From: Arbacia lixula
Lineage: Eukaryota > Echinodermata > Echinoidea > Arbacioida > Arbaciidae
Assembly: GCA_963669155.1 (NCBI GenBank)
Contig: OZ022597.1
Span: 5,177,965 to 5,241,964, forward strand
Reading direction: 5' to 3'
DNA: 64,000 bases
Numbering within the stretch: the first letter of the stretch is position 1; each line of letters opens with the position of its first letter. The notes under the pieces were generated by a model, which made no database searches, was not told the DNA's origin, and worked only from the letters and a program-made list of their open reading frames with translations. The position numbers were made by a program, and so were the translations under genes. Shown in pieces: positions 45,228 through 57,480 of this stretch.

Positions 45228-45735
45228 CAACAGTGTTTTGAGATACATTGTAAATCAATTACGAGACAAAGCCAATAGTAACAATGTATCAATGTCTTTG
45301 TTTGCAGACCTGCCTGGCTTTAGAGTAAGTGGTGGTACTGTTCCCCCAAACGTAATGGCAACCACAGAAAAACCCGATATAGTACTACACCTTGTCAATG
45401 AAGACGTACAGCAGGTAGTCCTCATAGAACTCACAGTCCCCTTTGAGCCCAATATGTATAGAGCCAGGGAAAGGAAATTGGAGCGTTATTGCCAATTAAA
45501 TAATGACATCAAAGCAAAAAACATTGAATCCCACCTAATATGTTTTGAGGTTGGAAGCAGGGGAGTGATCTCAAAAGAAAACAAACAGCAAATTAAGAAG
45601 ATCTTTCGATTCGTGGGTGAAAAATCATGCAAGGGTATCATAACAAAATTAAGTCAATTAGCACTCATTGGATCATATGTAATATTTAACTCAAGATCAG
45701 ACCCTGCCTGGACAGACATGACATTACTGGATTAA
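45157..45735 (+). CDS. Retroelement-derived nuclease-like C-terminal ORF, 192 codons
   Basis: The open frame has an ATG at 45157, but its first ~24 codons come from GA and TA repeats, so homologous sequence begins near 45228. From there it reads NSVLRYIVNQLRDKANSNN, then VSGGTVPPNVM, KPDIVLHLV and VVLIELTVPFEPNM. This layout is that of a domain common near the C-terminus of retroelement proteins in marine animal genomes, with an Asp in PDIVL and an ExT in IELT resembling PD-(D/E)xK nuclease motifs. The tail ends LALIGSYVIFNSRSDPAW. It is 5'-truncated: no reverse transcriptase precedes it. The frame is intact, so insertion may be recent or the domain may be in use. Confidence 0.65.
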
Positions 45736-45763
45736 TATAATGTTCCCCACTTCTATTTTTTCC

Positions 45764-46265
45764 AGTTTTGGAATTGCAAATCCTTATTGCGACAGTTGTA
45801 TTACGTTGTACGCACATTTGATTCTCTGCAATGATGTATTAAAATTGTTAAGTATGAAACTACGTTTGTCAACTAATTCAACGAAGGGAACACAAAAGTG
45901 ATAAACCATTTGTAATGATATGTTCAACATATATTGTAAATACTGTATGTACTATATTGGAAATAATCGGGAATTGCACACTATACCCATGTCATAATCA
46001 ACTACACAATTACTGCGTCCTTACTTAATAATTACAAACCCCATGTTCGCCATGATTTATAATTGAAATTGCGACAATTTTGTTTACGTTGTATTGTGAA
46101 CTTAGATTTGATTTTCTGTAATGGTTTGATTAAGTACTATTTAGTATATGAAATTATGTTTGTCAATTTATTTAGTGATTATATAGTCAGTTGAAAACAA
46201 AGGCAATAAACCACTTGGAATACTCGTCTAATATATGTAGTAAATATTAGAAATAAAGGTAATGT
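45764..46265. repeat. Diverged ~300-bp tandem duplication after the retroelement ORF
   Basis: Blocks ATTGCGACAGTTGTATTACG (45788), GAAACTACGTTTGTCAACTA (45856) and AAAAGTGATAAACCATTTG recur as ATTGCGACAATTTTGTTTAC (46068), GAAATTATGTTTGTCAATTT and AAGGCAATAAACCACTTGG. It may be the element's 3' region. Confidence 0.7.
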
Positions 46266-46825
46266 TTAATGCAATTAGGTCAACGAATATAAGACATTAT
46301 GCAATTTATCAGCACTTGATATTGTTTACTACAGTACCACTATTCCCCGATTTAAGAATAAACTTGCATTCGATGCAATTAGCTGATTAAGAATTATAGA
46401 GTGTGAATTTATATTTCCAAAAATGTCTATATGCTCAATGTGAGACAAAAAGATATCACTCGTAAAATTGCCATAAATTTGAAAATAAAGTTGATGTTAA
46501 ATTTGATTATGTTTATGAATATATACATTCAGGACTGTGTTCAATAACGAAGCTTTGTCATCATTCTGGTATGTTATATTCCCAATAATCCCATCTATAT
46601 TCTGTACTCCAAGATAGTTTTACCTCGTATTATGTTTGTCAAGCGTTTGTTAATTTTCTCTTGTAAATGTACTTTGTAAATTATGCCCTGTATTTTGTTG
46701 ATAAACATGTATCCTGGGCTCTGTGTTACCTTGTATTCTATATATCTATATATTTGAATAAAAGGATTTAAAAAAAAAAATCGAATAATTAGTGTTTTAC
46801 CCCATTGTGGCTTACTGGATGTCAA
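46266..46825. other. AT-rich intergenic, no gene seen
   Basis: Ends with AATAAAAGGATTTAAAAAAAAAA at about 46757, which looks like a polyadenylation signal plus A tail; it may mark the 3' end of the retroelement. Confidence 0.4.
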
Positions 46826-46827
46826 AA

Positions 46828-46881
<54 letters not shown>
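46828..46881. repeat. (GT)n microsatellite
   Basis: About 50 bp of pure GT. Confidence 0.97.
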
Positions 46882-46883
<2 letters not shown>

Positions 46884-47465
46884 GACACCGCACATACCGC
46901 ACTCCATTTCCCCCTACATTGATATACACTAAAAAAAAAATACTCGTGCGGTGCTATCCTGGTTTATAACAAATGCTGCTTTATCGGATTTGTTTGTATA
47001 TCAAGAATTCTTCGTCGCAGTGTAAATAGTCAACATATTTTCGCAGGCAGAAAATATTTCATTAATCTGTAATTGAGTGCAGCTAGAAAATACAGTAACC
47101 AGATTTCTCCCGAACGAAACCGAGCGTTGACGAACGTGACGTTTGTTTTGCATTCTTGCGGTAAACACTCGTATCATTGGTAGATTACCGAGTGGAGGAA
47201 TCCGACTCTGTTTAAAGGATGTTCGGTGACTTTAAATGGATGGGTTTGTAAAAAAGACGCTTGCATTATTAAGCTTAAAAGGCTTAATGGTCTTGCTCTT
47301 CCATCTTGATTTTGCTTCATTAATTCATGTGCCCTGGCCGATCACTCTGACTGATGGATGGAAAGGAACAGAGAGAGAAAGGTTAATTACGCTATGCGTG
47401 GATGTACAGGTATATATACACAGCGGTGGCTTGATGCAAACGAGCTCGATTTGAAAGGATTTGCT
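46882..47465. other. Intergenic, no gene seen
   Basis: No supported feature. Confidence 0.4.
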
Positions 47466-47925
47466 CTCTTTCGTCGTCCTCCTCCTCCTTCTCCTCCTCC
47501 TCCTCCTCTTTCTCCCTCTCCCCTCCTCCTCCTCCTTCTCCTCCTCCTCCCCCTCCTCCTCCTCCTCTTCCTCCTCCTCCTTCTCCTCCTCCTCCTCCTC
47601 CTCCTCCTCCTTCTCCCCCTCCCCCTCCTCCTCCTCCTTCCTCCTCCTCCTCTTCCTCCTCCTCCTTCTCCCCCTCCTCCTCCTCCTCCTCCTCCTCCTT
47701 CTCCCCCTCCTCCTCCTCCTCCTCCTTCTCCCCCTCCCCCTCCTCCTCCTCCTCCTCCTCCCTCTCCCCTCCTCCTCCTCCTTCTCCTCCTCCTCCTCTT
47801 CCTCCTCCTCCTTCTCCTCCTCCTCCTTCTCCCCCTCCCCCTCCTCCACCTCCCCCTCCTCCTCCTCCTACTCCTCTTCTTCCTCCTCTTCCGCCTCCTC
47901 CTCATACTCTCCATCCTTCTCTTTC
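47466..47925. repeat. CTCCTCCTCC polypyrimidine tract, ~460 bp
   Basis: The plus strand is almost purely C and T, mainly (CCT)n with TTCTCCCC interruptions. All long open frames in it are artefacts. Confidence 0.96.
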
Positions 47926-48297
47926 CTCTCATTCCCATATTCGTACGTCTATGCCTTTACCACCATGATATTGCCTGTAAATGCGCAATTGCCAAACACT
48001 TTTTTCATTGCCTAAATTATTTATTCTAGCAACCCCGCCTTATCTGAAGGCCCTCTCTTGACACCCAATGTATTTTGTTGTCGAATGAACAATGAAAATG
48101 TAGGCATGAGCGACAGGTTCACGATTCACATCTCTCGTGTGTCTATTGACAATGTCGCTTGTTCCCTGCCAAATTGTGTTGATACTGCGTGTCTGGTCTG
48201 CATCCATGTTATTGAGAAATGCCTCACTATGCATGTCGCATAATCAGTAATTAACGTGACATGCAGCCAAACGTGTGAATAAAACCAGTTACGCATG

Positions 48298-48350
48298 GTG
48301 TGGTGGTGGTGGTGGTGGTGGGGAGGGGGGGGGGGGGGGGGGGGTGATAG
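48298..48350. repeat. (GTG)n and G run next to the gap
   Basis: TGGTGG repeats and then ~20 G, ending close to the run of N. Confidence 0.9.
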
Positions 48351-48362
48351 TACATGTATGTG

Positions 48363-48562
48363 NNNNNNNNNNNNNNNNNNNNNNNNNNNNNNNNNNNNNN
48401 NNNNNNNNNNNNNNNNNNNNNNNNNNNNNNNNNNNNNNNNNNNNNNNNNNNNNNNNNNNNNNNNNNNNNNNNNNNNNNNNNNNNNNNNNNNNNNNNNNNN
48501 NNNNNNNNNNNNNNNNNNNNNNNNNNNNNNNNNNNNNNNNNNNNNNNNNNNNNNNNNNNNNN
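48363..48562. other. Assembly gap of 200 N
   Basis: Exactly 200 N. The round number suggests a placeholder rather than a measured size. Bordered by a G run and an A run. Confidence 0.99.
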
Positions 48563-49126
48563 AAAAAACAAAACTAAAAATAAAAGGTGACATCACCAAC
48601 AATATCTTGGCCTAAAGATGAAGATCGAAACGAACGGGCTTAACTTCTCGTTCTAAAGTTACTTCTCTGTCATCGCCCGCCCCCTCCAACCCTCCTCTCC
48701 CCTCCCCCTTCCCCCCTCTCACCCCATTCCCTTTCGCTGTCATTACAGCCGTACCTTCAAAAACGACGATAATGGGTTTTGCTGCATTTTCGCCGCCGGG
48801 TTTTTTCGGTCTACGATGTTCTCCGATGTCGCTCCTTGTCCTAAACTCTATTTACACTGTACGCAGTTTTGCACGTTCCATCTTGAGTGCACTACATGCA
48901 TGCAAGAACGGGCCGCACTGTTGCGCGCGGGTTTAATACCACCGTACCCATCTTCCATTTGCACTGTACATCACAACGCTAGCAGACGATCGCGACCGGG
49001 CCCGCTCATGCCAGTTCGTGAACATTTTCTCTCCAAAATGAGGAGGTTGTTTACATATATGCAGCAGGATTTTGGATGATTTTTTGTTATAGATTGACAG
49101 ACTGGATTGTCAAGACTGGATTAACC
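48563..49126 (+). promoter_or_regulatory. 5' region of the TMTC2-like gene
   Basis: Locally GC-richer sequence with a pyrimidine tract at 48680-48730 and several CpGs near 48905-49010. It probably contains the promoter and 5' UTR. Upstream ATGs (for example 48816) open unrelated short frames. Confidence 0.4.
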
Positions 49127-49209
49127 ATGTATGACGTACTACTCTGTTGCGCGGCAGCCTTTGCGCTGTATTTCAACACACTTTTTGCGGATTTTGCCTA
49201 TGACGATTC
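49127..49209 (+). CDS. TMTC2: TMTC2-like first coding exon
   Basis: ATG, 27 codons, then TC before a strong GTAAGT donor. It encodes MYDVLLCCAAAFALYFNTLF and then ADFAYDD plus a split Ser. This matches the start of human TMTC2 (ALYLNTLSADFCYDDS) better than TMTC1, 3 or 4. TMTC proteins are ER multi-pass GT-C enzymes with C-terminal TPRs that add O-mannose to cadherins; the DD in the first lumenal loop is part of the conserved acidic motif. The exon supplies the first membrane helix and this motif. The next exon (expected to start RAI-like) was not found before the window end. Confidence 0.82.
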
Positions 49210-52200
49210 GTAAGTACACATCGCTTTGACTCTGTGGTCTGAGAAATGGAGAAAGAATGCGTTATATTTTCATCGACTTATCTAATAAGGATAGTGTGAA
49301 TTTTCGTAATTTTCGACATCAACATTGAAGCATGAAATCAATTCAAACTCCTCCTCTTTATTTTGATTGATTTTATGTTGCGTTTGATTGTTTTGGGACT
49401 TGTCTAGATTCTTTGAAATAACATGGTACATGGTAGCGAGCTCTGTGAATGCTCAACCCCGAAGTTTCCCCAAAGCCGATTAGGTGGATTCCGATCAAAA
49501 GCCGCGGCTTTCCCAACTTTTCAACACCACTCCCTGATTGATAAAAAAAAAAAGGAAGGTTAATGCGCTGATCTCAAACTGAAATTTGATCCGCATACTA
49601 TGAAATTGGATTTGAAGTGTGGCCAAGAGCTTCCGTCTCATCTTCTTTACGAAATTTCTTGGCGAGCTCGATACATTTCTGTCAGCATAGCACTCTTCAG
49701 TTTCCAATCAAGCTTTGAATTTTGCGTAGCTCCCCACGCTTGGTAGCGCGTATCGTGAGACAAGCCCAGTAGCGCTAGTGGCAACGAGCGACCCGACGCG
49801 GCATAACTCCAGCCCTCTGGGTGAGGCAGGGCAAGCCCTCAGTTCTCCGCTCTACGCGCGCGTGGGGAAAATATTATGTGATCATATTTCTCTCTCTTAA
49901 TCGCTTTTACATCGCAGTCAATATGATTAATTGCTATGTCAGGTATTTTTGCTCTGCATTTCCCTGGGGATCTGATAATCTTTCAAACACATTTTCAAAG
50001 ATATGTTGTCATATAACAACAGTATTTTACTTATAGACTTTCTACACCCATTCATAATATATTTAGGCCTATATCATGTATGATACTTCTTGTTATTCAC
50101 TTTCTCTCTCATTTTGATTTAATTCAGTAAGTTAATTGTGCAGTAAATTATGCAGTGTGTGAATGAAAGGGAGGGAGAGCATATAGGTTTATCAGATATT
50201 GATCTACGTGTACTTGGGTATTTGTTCAGTTTATATTGACTAAAAGGACAAAATAATGGACAATTTACTCAAATATGATACAGAGTCATAAGTTACTTGT
50301 ACAGAGATTCAAAAGTAGATTATCAATACTGAACATAGCAATCATATTTATAATGTAATGTACATTGTTTTGGAAGTCCTTTTTTTCTTCGTTTTCATCA
50401 TAAACCAGTCTTGTTGTTGAAACATTCCCTCATAGTTTCTCATACAGCGTGGTGTATAATGGAATAAGGGAATAATGGGACGAGTGGCCTACACTATACG
50501 TATCAAGAAGAGTAATTTGATTTAATCAAGTCAAAAGAACTTCTGTACAAGTAGAAGCATGGAAGTGCAAATGATTGTAACATAACTAAATTATATAGAT
50601 GCTGCAATGTAAATAAATTCAGACTGCATGAAAAAATATAAACAAAAATAATTTCAACATAATTAAAAAAGACAAGCAGAAAAAAAACCCTTTGGTTCTG
50701 TCAAACATAACATATGAGGATAGATATGATCTTTTTGTAGAAAAGATATCCTACATTCCAACTATATACAATGCTGCTCCTATATGTACATGTAAAAGCA
50801 GATACAATCTGTAGTTTTATCACAAAATGCAGTAAATTTACTAATCTTATTTCTGTGGATACATATCAAATTATTTTATACAAAAAGCAGGGATCAGTTT
50901 TGAATTTAGTATTCAGCAGAACACAACTAATGGGTAGGATAAAAAATGTACAGAAGTTCCATTATGAAATGGCATGCTGGGCTTTTTTATGCTGTTTGCT
51001 TTAATTGACAAGAGCTGTTTTTATCGGAATAGAATTCCCCTATTTTCTTGGTCTTGCATTGCAATTTGTTAGCATTATATTTTACTTAGATTGAAGTATG
51101 CATGTTGTATGCTGTCATGATACTGATTCACATCATGTTTTGTATAATTGTCTTTAATTTTCAATTATGTGCAGATTGGGGCTTATGAAATACATTTTGA
51201 GGAAGGAAGTGAGTCTGAGAAATGCATGAAAATACATAAACTGCATATGGTGGTCAGTCAAATTTGACAATTGTTGCCATTATCACTGTTGTAAAATGTA
51301 ACAGCTGACTGTGTCTCAAGAAGAATATGCCACTAGCAGATTTGTTAACCCTTAATACACACATGGTATGATAACAAATACAAATTTATACTGGTCATGC
51401 TTAATACTTTGTCTCTAAGCGCATAGAGCAGAATTTTATCTGGCACATGAAGTAGGGCTGCTCATTGCAGAATCACACCTGTAAATAGTCCTGTAGATAG
51501 CATTTCACTGACGGTTTCAAGCAAACTTGGTGATTTCCTATTGTTCCTATTCCTATTCCTACTGCTTTGCTCCCCACACCCCCTCTATTGCACCCCTATA
51601 GGGGTATCACATACCTCATTAGTAAAGGATGAAATAAATACCTTTTGGGGAAGTTGTGATGTTATCGTCCTCCTTGGGGATAATCATGCTGTGAAAATAC
51701 CACAGTAATCTTGCATATCAGGATTATTTCAAATATCAGTGTCTTCCCCAATATTCTCTTTAAGTAAATTCTACTTTTGTGAATGATAATGAGAAATAAC
51801 ATGTGATATCAAGCTGTGAATACAAACAAAAGTTCTGGTGTACTTAATTCCATTCATGTCTTATTGAGAGAAATAAAGGAACCAAAATACTGAAGGACAA
51901 TACTCATCTATGAATTAATTGAAGGAAGTAGAAAGAACCTACTTGTACATTGTATAGCTAAAGCCTGAATGGATTAACCAGTATGATGTAATTTTAGTAA
52001 ACAGAGACATGAATCACATTCAAATGGAAGTAGGCCCTATTTGATATTGAATGGGAAAGATGAATTCCTACAAATGGACATACATTGTAATATGTACCAC
52101 ATCAATTTGAACATTGTGGTATTTTTTTGTGTGTGAACAGTCCCTGGACTTCATATTAACTTTCCTATAGGCAAAGGTGTGATTTAATCAAGATCCTTGA

Positions 52201-53214
52201 TATTATCTCCTTGAACCTCTGACCACAACGTATCACTTACTCTTCACCAGTAGTGAGCTGTTTCAGAAGGCTGTAATGAACGTTTAATATAGAGACAGGG
52301 TGTCCCATTTGCCCCTGTCAGTGTGTGATGTGTCAGGTAGCAGGCATTGTTCCTATTAAATCCATTGAACAGTGGTCACCGCTCTGTAGGCTCCAAGAAC
52401 CAGGAGGGTTCTGACGACCAGTCTAAAACCTCAAAATCAAGTAATCACTATAATTCTGCTTGCAATCACTTTCCAGTTCTATTATTGAGAAGGAAGTTCT
52501 GATAAATTTAGCATTTTCTTCCATTTTCCATGTTTTTTTAACCAAATCTATTTCCTTTGACCTGCCAAAGTCCTTAAGGTCTTTTATCTTGGCTAGTTCC
52601 AACTTATTATTTTATTCAAAGGTATACAAAGGTACATGCAACTAGATGTCAATACAAAGCAAGGACAAATATTATAAAAATATGAATTCTAGGCTTCAGG
52701 ACATGCTTTTAAACTTGATAAGCACTTGTAAATTCCAATCATTTTGAGCAGTCATTGGTAGCCAATAAAAAAGAAAAATGTTTCTAACATAAAAGAAAAT
52801 GATGTACCCAGTAATGCAAAAGAAAATATGTAGATTGAAGTCAAGCCTGTAAAGTGCATTTGAACTGTATCCCTAAAGACAAAATGAGTTCATTAAACAA
52901 ACCAAATTTTCAACCTTTTTGCCCATTGAGTCCCATACACAAGAAGATGAGTCGTTATCCATGTACCTTGCCAGTGTCTGTACTCTGAGGGTTAAATCTA
53001 ACAAGGAGACGAGCGCACTTTGATATGTACCATTTTACATGCATGTACATGTACCATGTACTTTGTAAAAATGAAGTGGATTTCTAATGCAGTCTCTCAA
53101 TACTGGGCAATTAATTTGCGTTCTCCAAGTAGGAATGCCCCAAAGTACATTTAAAGTGCAGTGGTGGGGAGTAGTAGAAGTACATTGTAGCTTACACTGT
53201 CAAGAGAGAAGAGG

Positions 53215-53430
53215 GCAAGGGGTGGGGATGGGGTGGGGGGGGGGGGGGGCTAGTAGTGATGAGAGGAAGAGGGAGATAGATTGGGGGAGGGACTGAGGGA
53301 GTATTAGCAAACATGGAAACCAATAAATGGTGAACCAATCAGAGAAACACAGAGAAAGAGGAAAAAACCAAGAACAGACTAACAAATACAGAGAGAGAGA
53401 GGGGGAGAGAGAGAGAGAGAGAGAGGGCGG
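53215..53430. repeat. G-rich and (GA)n stretch
   Basis: A G run at about 53235-53249 and (GA)n with a GGGGGA interruption at about 53390-53426. Confidence 0.85.
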
Positions 53431-56317
53431 GGTGATTTGAAGGACATAATATAATCAGAAAAGGAAAGAAAAGGGAAAGAGAGAGGAGTGACAGAGGAAT
53501 GGTAGACAGAGGAAATGAGAATGAAATGAATAACACTGGAGAGACATACATGTACATGTATCTCTAAAGAGGGAAATGTAAGAAAAAGAAAGACGGGGGA
53601 GAGACAGCAAGAAAGATATGAATGAGGGGATTTGGAAATGTAGCAGAAAAGCCTATTTCTAATTTGTGGAAACCCCTTTTTCCACTAATTGTCAGGAAGT
53701 GCAAGGCATGGCCACATACATTGAACCTGTATTATTTAGGCATATACAGGAAGTGTACTATAAAGTCTAGCATGACCTCCAGATTTTCAGTGGAATATTA
53801 TCAATGAAGATTGCACTTTTTCACTTGAGCATCAAAAGCAGGAAATTATATTTATGATTTGTCATCTAGTAATGATGGATTTCAGGATGGACAGGCATAT
53901 TATTTCAAGCTCTGTAAATTGGAATCACATTTTGTTACATTGCAGGGATACTGTGTGTGTATTAGCTTAATGATTTACATAAATTTCCTGCAAAATGGGG
54001 GGTTAAAAGTGCTTGCTTACTTCAGAATTGTAATCATTATTTTGAATAACAATATCCTATAATCTACCTTGCTTCACCTTTATGTAAGCCTGGATTTGCC
54101 ATTATGTAAAGGATTTGTTTTTGTTTTGACCTGCTGAATGACTTTGTCAAGGTGTTGTAGGATTATCTACTTGGATAAGCCTTTAAAGAGCTTTAATGTA
54201 CAATAGGACTAGAAGGGGATTAACTTAATTTACTATAGGTAATGGGGCAAGACTTCTAGTGAACCTTACATTAAATGTAAACATAACTTAGGCTAGAGAC
54301 AGGGAATTGTGGAATAGCATGGTCGCCAAAGTCAATTTATATGGTAGCTGAATAGAATAGAATAGAATACTTATTACATTCACATTCACATTTTTTTTTT
54401 CAATTGTTACTGCATTATCCGACTTGTAAACACTGTAATTGATACCATTTTTTGTACCTCTTAAATCTAAGATACACACAATTTATAACATTCTTGTAGG
54501 ATGTCCACATGTTATTGATATTTCAATATGATTGTAAGGTGGAAATACATCTAATGTTGAAAATATTTGTTTTTATTTTCAAACTATTCTCAAATGAACA
54601 AATAGGCAATGATTATATGTAACTCTTGCATAATGAGTTGATTATGCTTCTATTGTGAATGTGTGTTTTCACCCTGCCAGCAGTAATTAATCTATGACCT
54701 TGCAGAAATACATTCACTTATATTATGTAATATTTTTTGTATGGGTTTCCTTGAAACACTTGAATTCAAAAGCCAGAGATAATTTCAAAAAACATTAACA
54801 AGTGTAAATAAATACTGGTTGTACGTGTTGATAATAAATTGGTGTACATTTACCAGCGTATGCAAAAACATGATTTTGAGAAAAACGCCATGAAATTCTA
54901 CCATATATTCCCAACTTCTTGTCATGCCATCCAAGATATTTATTCTTTGAAAAAAAAATACATGACAGGAAAGATGATTTTTTTTTTTAAAACAGTGTCT
55001 TTCTTTTAATTAAAATTAAAATAACTGATGAGGAATGACAAAGATCTACACTATCGTGTATTTTTGAATTTAGGAAGCAAGTTTCCTGGTGTCCCAAAAG
55101 GCTAAAGAATTACTATCCGTGTGACCATGCTTTTAATGCACTAATAAAAAGGAAATAAACACAGATTGAGCTTAAAAATTCATGTGTTTTAATTTGGATA
55201 AAAGAGACAGAAAAAAATAATGCCAGCCAGTCAGATATTCTTGGTGAAGGCATGCAGATAGTTCATCTCCCTATACTGTGGCATATGCAAACATGACTGA
55301 AAAAAATAGATCTGAAACTAAACTTGACTGAACAGGTGTCTTATGGCTGTAGTACACTTACACATCAGCATAAGTCCTTCTATCCCAGACAGAATGCTGC
55401 TCTGTGCGTTTAATGTACATAACTGGGGCAGAAATATAGCCATGGAACCTGAGAGGTTATTAAGCTATTTGGTGGTTATGTGAACCCTGCAGTAAGATCA
55501 CGCTCATGTACTTTCTGAAGTCATACTCCGATGAAGGATATTGATGGATGCCGTTCTGTCAACGACCTCTCCCGCAACATAGACTCAGGAATGACAAAAC
55601 TCACCCCAAATTTTTATTCCCAGATATTGATGGGCTTATTTGTTTAAACTGACAGGAGAATGGCAATGAGAGGTAGAAATGTGCTGTTTTATTTAGTGTA
55701 TTAGAAACATACTATTGTTATCAGATTTTTTTGTAACAGAATTGATACTCTACCATACACATTGCTGCCAACATTTCTCATTGTATGCCTCAGCAATGAA
55801 GTGGCTACTTAAAGAATGATTTGATTGTATTGTTTGATAATTTAACTGAATGTGGATTCATCCTTTCTTCTTTAGTACAGTGTACATAATTATAGTACTG
55901 GTAACTTTAATTCTGTATCTCAAACTCTTTCAAAAGGCAAAATGTATTTGTCAAAGATACATGTACATGTAGATGACTTTATTCACTCATTCTTTACCTC
56001 AAACTTTAAAAAGCAATAGCAACCATTACCAATAAATATTAATCATAACCAATCAATAATCATCATTACTGATTATTTGTTATGCTCATCAGCGAAACTT
56101 TAAAAAAATATCAGATATTTATCCTTGAATAGAACATTTAAATTCAAACATCTAAAGATACAATTCTGTAAATCAGTAGTGGTGCCAATTTGAAGAGTGA
56201 AATTTTGATTTAAACATTGCACATGGTGCCAATTTGATGATTTGGTGATGATTAAATATCATTACAAAGATGATACATGTACATGTATCACTAAACAACA
56301 AATTTTATTCATTTTTG

Positions 56318-57480
56318 TTGTCTCGCCCACCGGAGGTGAAGGCGAGACTAAGGGATCCAAATGGCGTCCGTCCGTCGTCCGTCCGTTGTCCGTCCGTCGT
56401 CCGTCCGTCGTCCGTCCGTCGTCCGTCGTCCGTCCGTCGTCCGTCGTCCGTCACAAATGTTAAAGTTTACCTGCAAGACTCTCTTATGATCCATAACTTG
56501 GCAACTGTTACAGCAATGGCAGCCACACTTGGTTGATAGAAGCACTAGGGGTATCTTCATGTTATGGTGTTGTCAGAGGTCATGTGATGATGTCAAAGGT
56601 CATTTGGGGTCATATATTAAAGAGTATGTGCAAGACTCTCTTTTTCTATGTTAAAGTTTACCTGCAAGACTCTCTTTTGACAAATAACTTCACATAGGTT
56701 GCTTGGATTACAACCTAACTTGGGTCATAGATGCACTGGGGGTACCTTCATGTTATGGTACCGTTGGAGGTCACAGGATAAGGTCAAAGGTCATTTGAGG
56801 TCATACGTTAAAGTTTACCTGCAAGACTCTCTTTTGACAAATAACTTCACATGGGTTGCTTGGATTACAACCTAACTTGGGTCATAGATGCACTGGGGGT
56901 ACCTTCATGTTATGGTACCGTTGGAGGTCACAGGATAAGGTCAAAGGTCATTTGAGGTCATACGTTAAAGTTTACCTGCAAGACTCTCTTTTGACAAATA
57001 ACTTCACATGGGTTGCTTGGATTACAACGTAACTTGGGTCATAGATGCACTGGGGGTACCTTCATGTTATGGTGCCGTTGGAGGTCACAGGATAAGGTCA
57101 AAGGTCATTTGAGGTCATACGTTAAAGTTTACCTGCAAGACTCTCTTTTGACAAATAACTTCACATAGGTTGCTTGGATTACAACCTAACTTGGGTCATA
57201 GATGCACTGGGGGTACCTTCATGTTATGGTACCGTTGGAGGTCACAGGGTAAGGTCAAAGGTCATTTGAGGCCATACGTTAAAGTTTACTTGCAAGACTC
57301 TCTTATCACACATAACTCATCACATGTTGCTACAATGGCAATCAAACTTGGATGATGGATGCACTGGGGGCACCTGCATGTTATTGTGCTGTAAGAGGTC
57401 ACATGATAAGGTCAAAGGTCATTTGAGGTCATACATTAAAGTTTACTTGCAAGACTCTTGGTGAAGGCTTCCTAACTTGT
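56318..57480. mobile_element. Hairpin-headed element with GTCCGTC and 157-bp tandem units
   Basis: Begins with the nested hairpin GTCTCGCC-CACC-GGA-GGTG-AA-GGCGAGAC, continues with GTCCGTCC(GTC) repeats at 56367-56452, then tandem units. Units start at GTTAAAGTTTAC at 56459, 56650, 56807, 56964, 57121, 57278, and (as ATTAAAG) 57435. Spacing is 191 once and then exactly 157 bp five times. Each unit contains AGGTCAAAGGTCATTTGAGG. No coding frame spans it. Confidence 0.9.

Noticed and set aside
47325..48029. Open frames up to 223 codons
   Set aside because: Produced by the CCT-rich polypyrimidine tract; all frames are open and low complexity.
48126..48615. Open frames crossing the N run
   Set aside because: They are open only because N was not read as stop.
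56459..57480. CRISPR-like array
   Set aside because: The units are contiguous tandem repeats without spacers, in animal DNA.
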